Part shown: positions 1 through 64,000 of the stretch, in pieces | Position numbering within the stretch: the first letter of the stretch is position 1 | Layout: every line of letters begins with the position of its first letter | Assembly: GCA_024036415.1 (NCBI GenBank) | Contig: JAMWET010005073.1 | Location: forward strand, 63,501-127,500 | Length of the DNA stretch: 64,000 nucleotides | Direction: 5' to 3' | DNA from: Prochilodus magdalenae | Taxonomy: Eukaryota > Chordata > Actinopteri > Characiformes > Prochilodontidae | Made by a program: the position numbers and the translations under genes | The notes under the pieces: generated by a model | Told to the model about the DNA's origin: nothing | Databases searched by the model: none | What the model saw: the letters and a program-made list of their open reading frames with translations, nothing else

Positions 1-430
1 AACAAGGTCCAGCAGCAAACACACAGGACAACACAGCTACAGACTGGCAGAGGGCCAAACCCACGCTCTACTGACCGTGATGAGCGCCACCTCATTCCAA
101 TGTCCCTTATCCACCGTAAGATGACCTCAGGTGACCTACAGAGAGACTGCCGAGCGGTGGCTGGGGTGAAACACACAGCGAGCATGGTTCTAAAAACAGG
201 CTTCTGGAGGTCATTAGTGATTTTCTAAATACACAGATCTAATACAATATCTGATCTGGAGTTTGGGAGACATGCTTCCAGTAGTGTAGAGAATCACAGA
301 ACTGAGGAATTCTGGTCCAACATAAACCCAGAACCTGCACACCTAGAGACACTGAGCAGTTTCAGGTGGGCTCTTATATTTTTCCAGAGCTGTATGTGAA
401 ACGTGTGTAGACAAAACTGTAACTACTGAC
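1..430. other. yme1l1 intron, no feature recognised
   Basis: Intron following exon 17 on the minus strand. Neither strand encodes the expected last residues of YME1L1, and no repeat family was recognised. Confidence 0.5.
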
Positions 431-15271
<14,841 letters not shown>

Positions 15272-15480
15272 TTCCGGTTAAACGCCGATAAACTGCGAAC
15301 GACACATATAAGTCTTTAACGTGTGAGAGTTTAAATGAAGAATGTCCTCAACGCCGCTAATCCGAGCCCGCTAGCACGGCTCCTACATCAGCAGCGGCGG
15401 CGGTGCGGACAGACTCCCGCTACGGCTCCCACAGCAGCGCCCCCTCGCGGAGCACTTCCGGTTAGGTTTAGCAGCCGCCA
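15272..15480 (-). promoter_or_regulatory. yme1l1: yme1l1 5' UTR and promoter region
   Basis: CpG-rich with no evident TATA box. On the gene strand it holds CCGGAAGTG (15453-15461) and CCGGAAATG overlapping the start codon: ETS/GABP (NRF-2) core motifs typical of nuclear genes for mitochondrial proteins. Promoter limits are inferred. Confidence 0.55.
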
Positions 15481-15547
15481 CACGGACCTCCACGCGCCGC
15501 TGTAATAGAAAGGGGAGCTCCGGACGAATATCAAAGTTTAACCATCG

Positions 15548-15575
15548 CGACAGACAGGCAGGCAGGCAGACAGGC

Positions 15576-15651
<76 letters not shown>
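15548..15651. repeat. (GATA)n microsatellite with CAGG/CAGA lead-in
   Basis: About 17 uninterrupted GATA units at 15581-15650, preceded by imperfect CAGG/CAGA. Polymorphism is likely. Confidence 0.95.
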
Positions 15652-15654
15652 GAT

Positions 15655-15830
15655 GATGGATGATGATGGGCACCCACTGCACACCATCATCATGGACAGA
15701 AGGAGCAAGTTCAGTGGAAGGCTGCTGTCACAGGGCTGCTCCACGGACAGACTCAGGAGATCCTTTGTCCTGAGTGCCATCAGGCTTTACAGCAGGGCCG
15801 GAAGAGGGACGAGGACTGCTGAGGAGTAAA
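15655..15830 (+). mobile_element. LINE ORF2 C-terminal fragment
   Basis: The plus strand reads CSTDRLRRSFVLSAIRLYSR, a motif typical of the ORF2 end in L2/CR1-type LINEs, then AEE and a stop at about 15828. Only about 50 residues remain. Confidence 0.6.
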
Positions 15831-15865
15831 TTCTCTTTTCAATCATAGGTTTATTTATTCTATAC

Positions 15866-17000
15866 TATTACACTTTACTGTATATACTGTATATCTGCAC
15901 CCCTGGACACTCTCAGACACTTTACTGTATATACTGTATATCTGAACTCCTAGACACTCTCAGACACTTTACTGTGTATACTGCATATTTGAACTCCTGG
16001 ACACTCTCAGACACTTTACTGTATATACTGTATATCTGCACCCCTGTACACTCTCAGACACTTTAATGTATATACTGTATATCTGCACCCCTGTACACTC
16101 TCAGACACTTTACTGTATACACTGTATATCTGCACCCCTGTACCCTCTCAGACACTTTAATGTATATACTGTATATCTGCACCCCTGTACACTCTCTTAC
16201 TGTATACACTGTATTCTGCAACCCCTGTACACTGTATACTTTACTGTATACACTGTATATCTGCCACCCCTGTACACTCTCAGACACTTTACTGTATTAC
16301 ACTGTATATCTGCACCCCTGTACTCACTTCAGACACTTTACTGTATACACTGTATATCTGCACCCCTGTACACTCTCAGACACTTTACTGTATATACTGT
16401 ATATCTGCACCCCTGTACACTCTCAGACACTTTACTGTATACACTGTATATCTGCACCCCTGTACACTCTCAGACACTTTACTGTATATACTGTATATCT
16501 GCACCCCTGTACACTCTCAGACACTTTACTGTATACACTGTATATCTGCACCCCTGTACACTCTCAGACACTTTACTGTATACACTGTACTCCTATATCT
16601 GCACCCCCTGTACATCTCCTCTCAGACACTCAACACTTTACTGTAATATACTGTATGATCTGCCACCCCTGTACACTCTCAGACACTTACTGTATAACAC
16701 TGTACACTCTGAACTCCTGGACACTCTCAGACACTTTTACTGTATATACTGTTACATCTGCACTCCTGGACACTCTCAGACACTTTACTGGTATATATGT
16801 ACATCTGAGCTCCTGGACCACTCTCAGTCCTCTTCATATCTGATGCTATACTGTTACAATCTGATACTGTCTAGCTCTCAGACACTTTACTGGGGACAGG
16901 TGACATACTCCTTGTCTCTAGAAACTTTAACTGCGTATACTGGTATATCGCACTCCTGACACTCTGCGTCACTGGACAAGATGTTTTCTGGACATCTAAC
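15866..17000 (+). repeat. 47-bp minisatellite, degenerating rightwards
   Basis: About 24 units of 47 bp with ACTCTCAGACACTTTACTGT and a GTATATCTGCACCCCTGTAC-like phrase. Units are regular from 15870 to about 16580, then accumulate one- and two-base insertions. The 297- and 227-residue frames here are repeat artefacts. Confidence 0.92.
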
Positions 17001-17309
17001 TGTATTACATACTGTATACATTCTGACACGACTACCTGGACTACTATCTCTAAATACTGCTAGCCTGACCCATTTTACTGCTGACGACCCATTGTTTAGG
17101 TTGTTCATACATCTTTTTTTAGCTTGTGTGAATTTGTATTGTGTAATGCTGTGTCGTGTTTTTTGTTATAACAGACTGGGACCGGTATCTAAATTTCCCT
17201 TTCGAGAATCTATAACAACGTCTCTAGCTATCATAGCGTACTATTCTATCTATCTCAGTCTTATTTATTCTGAATAGAGCTCCGGCTTCTACTAGCTTAA
17301 ATGCGACCT

Positions 17310-17790
17310 GATTTCTCATCTCTTCATATGTTCTGTACTGAATGAGGGATGTGATATAGGACGCCATCAGTGTCAGACTACTAGAATGAGCTTCTATTAA
17401 AAGACTGGTGTAGAGAGAGACATAGTCTCTATCACCTACACTGGAGCTGATTGAATAAAGAGTTGTCCTGTTCTACAGAGCTAATGATGAACTTAGAAAC
17501 ATTATGAGCCGTAATAACCATCTTAGTACTGTCTACTTAAATCACTTCAGTCAGTACATCTGAAGGTACATACCTTTAGTACTGGTTTACTCTACTACCA
17601 TACTTCAGTACATCTGAAGGTACAGCACTTAGTTAGGTATGTGTATACTCTCCATATACTTCAGTACATCTGAAAAGGTACAAATACTCTTCAGTACTAC
17701 TGTTTACTACTCTCCAGTGGACGATGCCCTAAAGGGAATGGAACTATGTACTCGCTGACTACACTGGAGGGAGGATTTCCACTTGGGATC
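17310..17790 (-). repeat. Inverted, degraded copy of the minisatellite-bearing element at 50080-50840
   Basis: Reverse-complement homology to 50080-50840 extends over both flanks (CATCAGTGTCAGACTA, GAGCTTCTATTAAA, CTCCAGTGGA, ACACTGGAGG) and the 47-bp core (CAGTACATCTGAAGGTAC). The copy is shorter and rich in small indels. Confidence 0.8.
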
Positions 17791-17895
17791 TTACTATACT
17801 AAAACGCAGATACAGGGTGTGTGTGCTCCGTTCACCAGTGTAAATATATGCAGGTGGTAAACATGCGGAATACACACACTTACACGCACAATCAG

Positions 17896-17930
<35 letters not shown>

Positions 17931-18105
17931 GATAAGATAATTAAGTACAGAATAAAATAAATAAAATACTAAAAATTTAAATCCAGAAGACAGGATTATG
18001 CAGTTTATTATTATTATTGTTGTTGTTTTATTATATTTAATTCTTATTTGAAATTGATCTATTATTATTCCTTTCCTTTTTATTATTATTATTATTATTA
18101 CTGCT
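17896..18105. repeat. (TTA)n-rich AT block
   Basis: TTA runs at 17898-17929 and 18078-18102 with AT-rich sequence between. No coding content. Confidence 0.8.
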
Positions 18106-18291
18106 TCCCATTTCTGCGGCAGCTCTGCATGAAATCATGTAAATAATCGACCAATCTGGCAGTCTGGCTGATGCTACTTTTTTTGCTGCTCATATCGAAT
18201 GACGCGCGAGAGCCCTTTTAAGAGTCCGGGAAACGTGGACCGCTCACGCCCTCGTTCTCTAGCTCCTCTGTGTCCGCTTCTTCTCTGAATC

Positions 18292-18444
18292 ATGATCGCC
18301 TCGCGCTGCGTGACTAGGCTCGCGAGCCGGGTTCGGTCGGGCTTCGCTGAGGGGCGCTCGCGGTTCTCGGCTCGGTACTATCCGGTGAAGATTGAACGGG
18401 AAGGTTCGGCGCTGAGTGGAGCCGCGACCGGTGAACCGGGAGGT
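18292..18444 (+). CDS. Candidate first coding exon, unidentified
   Basis: A CpG-rich block with ATG at 18292, 50 codons and then a strong donor (GAG|GTAAGT at 18442-18447; the exact end depends on the donor base chosen). The peptide begins MIASRCVTRLASRVRSGF: rich in arginine and serine with almost no early acidic residues, as in a mitochondrial presequence. I do not recognise the protein. The acceptor at 19620 (TTAG) would join in frame to a block ending at a stop at 19826. It lies between two divergent genes and belongs to neither. It could be a real small gene, an untranslated exon, or chance. Confidence 0.35.
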
Positions 18445-18619
18445 AAGTGGAGAAAGAGAGAGAGAGAGTCCTCCGTATAACAGAGCACAGACACAGAGCA
18501 CGCGCCAGCCCACGCGCAGCACAGCCGCGAGCGCAGATGTGGCCCCTCTGTTTACACACGCACGCACGCACGCACGCACACCCAGCCGCCGTGGAATTTT
18601 TATTTATTTATTGCTACAG

Positions 18620-19600
18620 ATTCCTGTAGCGAAATCTCCAAATAATAATTAAATATACATTTAAACTTTCAATTCAACATAGTGAGTACACAGTCTGATG
18701 GGATTTTCAAATTGATTTCTTAAAATGTTGATTTTTTTTTTTATGCGATTCATCTAGAAATAATGGCTAAATAATTACAACCCTGAAATGTACTCACCTT
18801 TAAAACAATTTAAGCCAAAAATATAATTTCAGCATATGAAGTTTTCCGGTTAAGATGAGGTAGTAAGTCAAAATTTCAAGAAAATTAGGTCAGTCTTAAA
18901 ATCCCAACTTCCTGTCGACTGACTATGCTGAAGCAATGGCTTAAATTTCTATTCAGTGACATTAAAAAAAAAACCAACAACATTAAAACGTCGTGATTTT
19001 AAGATACTAAGTGATCCACACAGCCCTCGTGGAATTCGTCTTATTTTATTCTAATTTAGTTACTGATTCCGCAACAAAATAAAGGACCCCTTGAAGAACC
19101 ATCTTGTCCCCCTGCCGCGGTTATTATTATTAGTAATAATAACAATAATAATAATAGTGATTAATAGCCTTTACTTTTACATAGTCAGTAGATCGTAAAT
19201 TGGGATTTTAATTTTCTTGAATTTTTTGATTTAGTATTTCAAAACAATTACTTCTTTTAAATAACTGATCTATCTAGAAGTAATAACTTACTAATGCTTA
19301 CTAATAATTATATATTAATTTTGAGTATAATTTTAGCTGACAAAAGTGCATTATTTGTGCATAGCATTGTAATTTAATCAATGAATACAAAAATTAGATT
19401 AATTTGGATTAATAAAAAAAATAATAAATCGCAACATACAGCCACATAAGCGATTACAGGTTACTGTATATTTAATACTGCAGTGAGATCGTACCGTGAC
19501 ACAGGTATCGCGATAACATCGTATCGCCTGGCCTCTGGTAATTCCCTGTCCTGAGATTAACCACCGCCAGAAACAAACAAGAAGGTAAACAACCTCCATG
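18620..19600. other. AT-rich intergenic or intronic sequence, no feature recognised
   Basis: A/T-rich unique-looking DNA with short ATT runs near 19120-19160. No exon, transposon or RNA gene seen. Confidence 0.45.
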
Positions 19601-19620
19601 CTGTGTTCTCCTTCCCTTAG

Positions 19621-19829
19621 CGGTGTCAGGCCTGGGTGTGCTTTCTTCCAGCTTCGCCTCCTTCACGTTTCCTAATGATTCGTCTGTCGCTTCTCTAAAG
19701 GAGGGGGTCTTCTATTCCGGTAGGGGCCCCTGTTGTGTAGCCGGAGCAGCCCAGGTCTCTCTGTTCAGGCACAGTGAAGAAACTCGACACACCAAGTTGG
19801 ACACCCATCTGTTGAGTGTGGTTTAAGTT
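19621..19829 (+). CDS. Candidate second exon for the 18292 start, unidentified
   Basis: Preceded by a pyrimidine-rich TTCTCCTTCCCTTAG. If joined to the exon ending near 18442 with one leftover base, the frame stays open for 69 codons (VSGLGVLSSSFASFTFPNDS near its start) to TAA. No homology recognised and no AATAAA seen soon after. Weakly supported. Confidence 0.2.
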
Positions 19830-20399
19830 CAGTCGGGGATTGTTTTTTTTTTCCGTGGCCGTGGATTGTTTACGATGTTGTCAGAAGAAAGTGGACATGT
19901 CATGTAACCTTACTAGCTTTATTTTAATCCTTTAAAATCTCCGTCTTGTTATCATTATCATTAATATCGCTGCTGTTGTTATTTCGGGCGAAGTAACGTT
20001 ACCGTTGCGGTGGCAGCGTTAGCTTAGCTCGGCTCACAACTTTGATGGGGCAACTGTTAGCTGGCTAGCATTTCAGCGACCAGAACTTGGAGACAACCAG
20101 CGAATATAGCTATACATGTAGGTAATTACAGCTGTATGTACGTGTAACCTATGTTAGTGGGGGTAGTTAAAACCGTATGTGTGGTTAAACAGAGTAGGCC
20201 GGCCTCCGACGCCCCTTTTGTCAGCCCTCAGCTGAATGCTAGTTAGCATAGCTAGCTTGCTAGTTTTGTTTATGTTGTTAATAATACAGTCAAAAGGCTT
20301 TTTTTATGTGTGTTAAACCGGGATTCTAGCATGTAACAGAGTTTTGTTCAGGTTAAAATGACAGTATTAAACTAAACTGCCAGTTAAGAGGTGCTGGGA

Positions 20400-20665
20400 A
20401 AAGCATAGGACTGGGTTAGCTAGCTAGCTAGCATTAGCCGCCGTGCTACACAGAGACAAAACGGCAGCTGTGGTTAAGTGGCTCGCTGGTTTGAGTCGCC
20501 AGCTGAGCATCCTTTTTAATTTTCCCCTTTTGTGTGTTTTTAGCTCGTCGTTTTTGGCCCAGATGTAACGCTGCCCAAACTGGGGTAGATATCGACGTCG
20601 TTTTGTGAGTTAGCTAGCTTGCTTGAACTAGCGGAGTATTTTCTTTCAATTGGAGTTGTTCGTAA
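20400..20665 (+). promoter_or_regulatory. mib1: mib1 5' UTR and proximal promoter region
   Basis: Sequence immediately upstream of the mib1 start. No TATA box evident, and GCTAGCTAGC words occur. A TTTTTAG at 20536-20542 could be an acceptor for an upstream non-coding exon. The transcription start cannot be fixed from sequence alone. Confidence 0.35.
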
Positions 20666-59237
<38,572 letters not shown>

Positions 59238-59569
59238 TAGGTGCAGTTACTCATATTTAAACCAGCAGACAAGTGTCCTCGTTTTTAAATAGACCTCTGG
59301 GGGTTCCCTCTTGTCCGTAGAGTCTGCCTGGGTAGAGTGAACATCTGGAGGAAAACGGTGAGGATGTAACAATTAAAATGTAAGGGCTGTAAATTTCTGA
59401 CTGATTTGTGGAAATCAGTCAAGTGGTGAATGAGACTACCGGGTGTGTCCTGTTAGAGTACAGTGGGCTAAGGACATGCACACCTTCAATTGACGGAGCA
59501 CTTGACTTTTTTTTCTCTTTTTTTTCCCCCTTTGATATGGTCAAAAATCTTGGTCTTCTAGGCATGCAG

Positions 59570-60475
59570 TATATATGTACCATATTGCCAGAAGTAGTCA
59601 CTCTCCCTTCCAAACCAATGGGTCCAGTCGTGCAATTTCCTCACTACTAAATATTCCACAGTCCACTGCCAGTGGGATTAGAACACAGTGGGAGTGATTG
59701 GGAACGACAGCGACTCAGCCATGAAGTGTTAGACCACGTACAATGACAGAGCAGGGTCAGCGGATGCTGAGGGTCATAACGTACAGAGGTCACAAACTTT
59801 CTACAGAGTCCATCACTACAGACCTCCAAACTTCATGTGTCCTTCAGATCAGCTCAGGAACAGTGTAGAGCTTCATGGAATGGGTTTCCATGGCGAGCAG
59901 CTGCATCCCAGCCTTACATCACCAAGCGCAGTGCAGAGTGTGGAACGCAGCAGTGTAAAGTATCGCTGTCTGGCAGTCTGATGGACGAGTCTGGGTTTGG
60001 TGGTTGCCAGGAGAACGGTACTTGTCTGGCTGCACCGTGCCGAGTATAAAGTTTGGTGGAAGGGGAGATTATGATGTGGGGTTGGTGTTCAGGAGTTAGG
60101 CTCCGCCCCTTAGTTCCAGTGAGTGGAACTCTCAATGCTTCAGCAGACCAGGAGACTCCGGACTATTCCATGCTCCCAACCTTCCTGTTCCAACATGACC
60201 GCACACCTGTGCACAGAGCAAGCTCCATAAAGACATGGATGAGCGAGTCTGGTGTGGAGGAACTGGACTGGCCTGCACAGAGTCCTGACCACAACCCGAT
60301 AGAACACCTCTGGGATGGATTAGAGGGGAGACTGAGAGCCAGGCCTTCTCGTCCAACGTCAGTGTCTGACCTCACAAGTGCGCTTCTGTAAGCATGGTCA
60401 GACATTCCCATAAACACATTCCCAAATTTGTGGGAAGCCTTCCCGGAAGAGTTCAAGCTGTTTTGGCTGCAAATA
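59570..60475 (+). mobile_element. Tc1-like transposon, internally deleted
   Basis: Begins near ATATATGTACCATATTGCCA, the terminal repeat of a common teleost Tc1-like element. The plus strand keeps DDE-domain blocks: SSIKTWMSESGVEELDWPAQ, SPDHNPIEHLWDGLEGRLRA. At least two internal stretches expected from family members are missing (near 59620 and 59960). The right terminal repeat is missing, and a stop ends the frame at about 60391. Inactive. Confidence 0.88.
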
Positions 60476-61346
60476 TATCCCGCCTCTGACAGAACTGTGT
60501 TCCAGCCACAATCCCTCTGGCTATCTAGCAGCAGAGGGAACGGGAACCTACCAAGAAGTCGGATCTAGCGAGCCAGTTTATCTGTCTGCTTGCCTGTTCG
60601 TTTGTTTAAGCAGCATTTCAGAAGCCCAGTGTGTGACCCTCTTTAAGATGTCTCCACGTAAAAGCTGGATGGTCTTAGTCAGTGGTCAGGAAGTTCGGCT
60701 TATGAGCGAGCACATGAGCCTAAGGTGTGACTCACTCGCTCACTTTTAGAAGACTCATTCTCCACAAGGGGGTGCTGTAGCACTAAAGCGGCTCTCGGTG
60801 TTTCAGCGGAGTGGTGCTGGAAGCTTTTCCGTCAATCTGCGAAAGAATTGGTAGCAGGTATGAGCGGCCACATCCCCCGACAGACGGCTGGCCTGACCCA
60901 TAACCTGGACTGTTCTCAGCTTCCCATGCAAATATGTTGTTGTAAATTCCTGCAGATCCTGTGAGGTATTTGGTTTAAAACAAGCTCAGCTAATACGGTT
61001 TCTGGTCTCCTAGGGTAAATAAACTCGCTGGATGGAATGAAAGCTATCTGGAGAAAGCCCCGTCGTCCCTATAGGAAAGTTTTAAACACCATAATTCAGT
61101 GACGACTCGAGGCCCGGCTGACACCGTTATTGCCCCAGGCCCTGGCGTTCCCCCTCCTGTTTTCTCTATTATAAAAAGTACTTTAAGCGTTTCTTAAAAA
61201 AACGTTTCTGCTAAAGTGTTGATTTCTGTCTCCTGTGTCTAGACTGTTAACCACTCTCATTTCTGAGGAGCTTAGCTCTCCTGTCTAAGGCCATGTCATG
61301 TAAACTGGTTCTGTTAACTTGTATAGAGCTCCGTTTTGTGGAGAAG

Positions 61347-61348
<2 letters not shown>

Positions 61349-61424
<76 letters not shown>
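61349..61424. repeat. (GT)n microsatellite
   Basis: About 37 uninterrupted GT units in mib1 intron 10. Confidence 0.97.
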
Positions 61425-61764
61425 TATTCAGAGACCAGCCGTTTTCACACCTGAAACTCCCAAGGTTCATAGTTTTGGTTCCATTTAGGCTTTTTCCACA
61501 AATACGGAAAAACCGCTGTGGTTTGTAGATGGGCCTCAAGTCGAATGCGGGGTTCTCATGGCCGGTGAACCTGAAGCGCTTCCGACGTTCAAGTGTCTCT
61601 GTAAAAAGTGATGGAGCTCTTACACAGAGAGGTGAACTAGTGGGTCGGTCTCCATTCAGATTCATTTGTTTGGAGATTTCAGAGATCCGCTACCGCATAC
61701 CCAGCCAGCTTATTTACAGACACGCGTCAAGAATTAACCTAGCTTTGTATCCTGCACTGCTTCA

Positions 61765-61965
61765 GAGTCCTCTCTGTCTCTCCGTCTGTATTTTTATCTC
61801 TGTCTGTCACTGTCTGTCTGTCTCTCTATTATTATCTCTGTCTCTCACTGTCTGTCTCGCTCTGTCTGTCTCTCTTCCTCTGTTTCTCTATGTCTCTGTC
61901 TCTCTCTCTCTGTTTCTCTGTCTGTCTGTCTGTCTCTCTGTCTCTCTGTCTTTCTCTCGGCTCTC
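61765..61965. repeat. CTGT/CTCT low-complexity tract
   Basis: Pyrimidine-rich TCTG/TCTC runs over about 200 bases, producing a Leu/Ser/Val frame that is an artefact. Confidence 0.9.
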
Positions 61966-62141
61966 AGATGTTTACTTATAAAACCGAATACAGATTTAAT
62001 AGGAAAAAGTAAAACATTATTTGCCAGTAGATCTTAACAGTGTTCTGCGTCAGGAGAATTTGGTCACTTACATGGGGAAAATATAACTATCAGAAAAATC
62101 AATTTAATATGATTTAGTACAACCAGGTTTAACAAGGCGTC

Positions 62142-62142
<1 letters not shown>

Positions 62143-62236
<94 letters not shown>
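62143..62236. repeat. (GT)n microsatellite
   Basis: About 46 uninterrupted GT units. Confidence 0.97.
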
Positions 62237-62237
<1 letters not shown>

Positions 62238-62484
62238 CTTGTAGTGGTATAGTTGTGAGGACCTCACCACTACAGGACAGTGTGAAATCTTGGGTCATTT
62301 GGACATTTTGCTGGTCCTCACTTTATCACATATGGTTTTTAAGTTAAATCACACGTATTTGAAAAAATGTCATAATGCAGAAAACTAGTCTTGTAGTCAG
62401 AGGGTTAGGGTTAGGCTAAGGGTAGGTGTGGAGTTAATTTGGTACCATAATATAAAAGGCGACCTTACAAGTATAGTAATACAA

Positions 62485-62485
<1 letters not shown>

Positions 62486-62522
<37 letters not shown>
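62486..62522. repeat. (GT)n microsatellite
   Basis: About 18 GT units, 15 bases before the MITE at 62538. Confidence 0.95.
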
Positions 62523-62528
<6 letters not shown>

Positions 62529-62537
62529 TTGTACATA

Positions 62538-63022
62538 TAGGGGTTGGACAATGAAACTGAAACACCTGGTTTTAGACCACAGTCATTTATTAGTATGGTG
62601 TAGGGCCTCCTTTTGCGGCCAATACAGCGTCAGTTGGTCTTGGGAATGACATATACTGCGTCCTGCACAGTGGTCAGAGGGAGTTTAAGCCATTCTTCTT
62701 GCAGGATAGTGGCCAGGTCACTACGTGATGCTGGTGGAGGTTCGTCCTTCACAAAGACTTGCTGTCTTGGTCACAGATGCGCCAGCAAGACGTGCACCAA
62801 CAATCTGTCCTCTTTTGAACTCTGGTATGTCACCCATAATGTTGTGTGCATTGCAGTATTTTGAGCAGAACTGTGCTCTTACCTGCTAACTGAACCTTCA
62901 CACTCTGCTCTTACTGGTGCAATGTGCAATTAATGAAGATTGGCCACCAGGCTGGTCCAATTTAGCCATGAGACCTCCCACACTAAAATGACAGGTGTTT
63001 CTGTTTCATTGTCCAACCCCTG
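62538..63022 (-). mobile_element. Tc1-like MITE with AGGGGTTGGACAATG ends, copy 2 (inverted)
   Basis: 485-bp inverted copy of the element at 28450-29004, flanked by TA (62536-62537, 63023-63024). About 70 bp shorter through internal deletions. The first terminal base is changed. Confidence 0.9.
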
Positions 63023-63024
63023 TA

Positions 63025-63885
63025 TATGAAAACAGAAAACATGAACTTCCAGTGATTTGTCATGTTCATAAAAATAACCAGCATATTGATTTTTAAAAAA
63101 GACCATCAGAACTTCAAAATTCTGAGCACTAAGTGCAGCCAACATCTTCAAAGTACATATTGACAAAGAGGAGTGCTGTTGCCTGAGCTTCTCCAGCCCC
63201 TGTATTAAGAGCCGAAGCAAATCTTAGCATGCAGCTAGCGCATCCTCTGTTTGCTTATGAGGAGAGGGGGGTGGAGGACTGTACGCTGGGCAGGCAGGCA
63301 TTGTTATTCCAAACATGTGACGGGTTCTCCACTCACAATCAAGGGGGAATATTTATGTTCTGGCATCTGGTGGTATTTCGGGGCCGAGAGGTGTCTGTCG
63401 CTGCGGAGCAGATCATTCCCGCCGTTAGCTTTGATTGCAGTCTTTTTGCGAATGTTTGGTGTTCCCTTTGTGTCCGCTTGTGTATAATGAATAGAGTCAC
63501 TGACGGGGATCGCAGCCGTCACGAGAGAGCAAAGGAGACCCGAACGTCGCGTCAGAGAAATGTTTAAGTGTATATGCAATTACTCTGCAGAGAATCGCTG
63601 AAACCGTCTGCGTGGAATAATGAGTAGTATTCAGAGAGGCACTCTGAAGTTTGGCTGCATGTATATTTCTTTCTCCATCAGTTTGATGGAGCGGCTTATT
63701 CCAGAATGTTGGAATGTGTTTCCAGTATGTATGTAAATTGTATCGTTTACTACGTATGGATTTATTCTTTCCCATAAAAAAAAAAACTTTTTAAATTTTC
63801 ATTTTTTTTTTTAAAGAAGTGTCTTTCTATGGAACGTCGTTTTGTTCTAGGCGTCTAGTTCAGCATCCGTAGCATCTGATGACAG
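63025..63885. other. mib1 intron 10, right part, no feature recognised
   Basis: Unique-looking intron with A and T runs near 63775-63815. Exon 11 of mib1 is not present. Confidence 0.45.
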
Positions 63886-63887
63886 AA

Positions 63888-64000
63888 TGGGCTCTGGGCC
63901 TCGGTCACCGTGGGCTCTGGGCCTTGGTCACCGAGGCCTCTGGGCTCTGGACCTTGGTCACTGAGGGCTCTGGGCTCTGGGCCTTGGTCACCGAGGCCTC
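63888..64000 (+). repeat. Start of a roughly 30-bp minisatellite cut by the window edge
   Basis: At least three to four units of GGGCTCTGGGCCTTGGTCAC plus CGAGGCCTCT or a variant. The array runs off the right end. Confidence 0.9.

Noticed and set aside
16066..16959. 297- and 227-codon frames with YTVYLHPCTLSDT repeats
   Set aside because: The 47-bp minisatellite cycles through all frames and yields quasi-repetitive peptides. No gene.
18259..18579. 106-codon minus-strand frame in the CpG-rich block
   Set aside because: Overlaps simple repeats (ACGC, AGAG) and the candidate plus-strand exon. No supporting signals.
62399..62425. Short interstitial telomere repeat (GGTTAGGGTTAGG)
   Set aside because: Only about two units, consistent with chance.

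Overview
This is nuclear DNA of a bony fish. Two large intron-rich vertebrate genes are recognised from their exons, and the introns are packed with teleost-type transposon debris: Tc1-like elements, hAT and other terminal-inverted-repeat elements, tRNA-derived SINEs, LINE fragments, microsatellites and minisatellites. The repeat set (Tc1-like copies plus a SINE whose tail contains GATAAGAGCGTC) is the kind I associate with otophysan fishes such as characins and catfishes. The species cannot be named from sequence alone.

Left third (about 431-15271, minus strand): yme1l1, the mitochondrial inner-membrane i-AAA protease. Seventeen coding exons were placed by translation and GT/AG splice sites. 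They join in frame into 672 residues from the start codon through the AAA ATPase and the zinc-protease motif. About 47 C-terminal residues are expected to the left of base 1. Its CpG-rich promoter lies near 15272-15480.

Middle (15.5-20.6 kb): the intergenic space between the two genes, which are divergently transcribed. It holds a GATA microsatellite, a LINE 3' fragment, a degenerate 47-bp minisatellite, an inverted copy of an element also found near 50 kb, and an unassigned CpG-rich candidate first exon at 18292-18444.

Right two thirds (20666-59087, plus strand): mib1, the Mind bomb E3 ubiquitin ligase that acts on Notch ligands. Ten coding exons give residues 1-493: MIB/HERC2 domain 1, ZZ finger, MIB/HERC2 domain 2, the repeat region and the start of the ankyrin repeats. 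The remaining ankyrin repeats and RING fingers lie beyond base 64000. Intron 4 contains a 3.3-kb array of a 44-bp telomere-like unit, and intron 5 a 1.3-kb array of a 27-bp unit.

The two genes are not known to work together: one is mitochondrial protein quality control, the other Notch signalling. I found no RNA gene, CRISPR array or new multi-gene system. The most interesting material is structural: minisatellites growing inside transposons, very large arrays close to splice sites, nested insertions, and one unassigned candidate exon.
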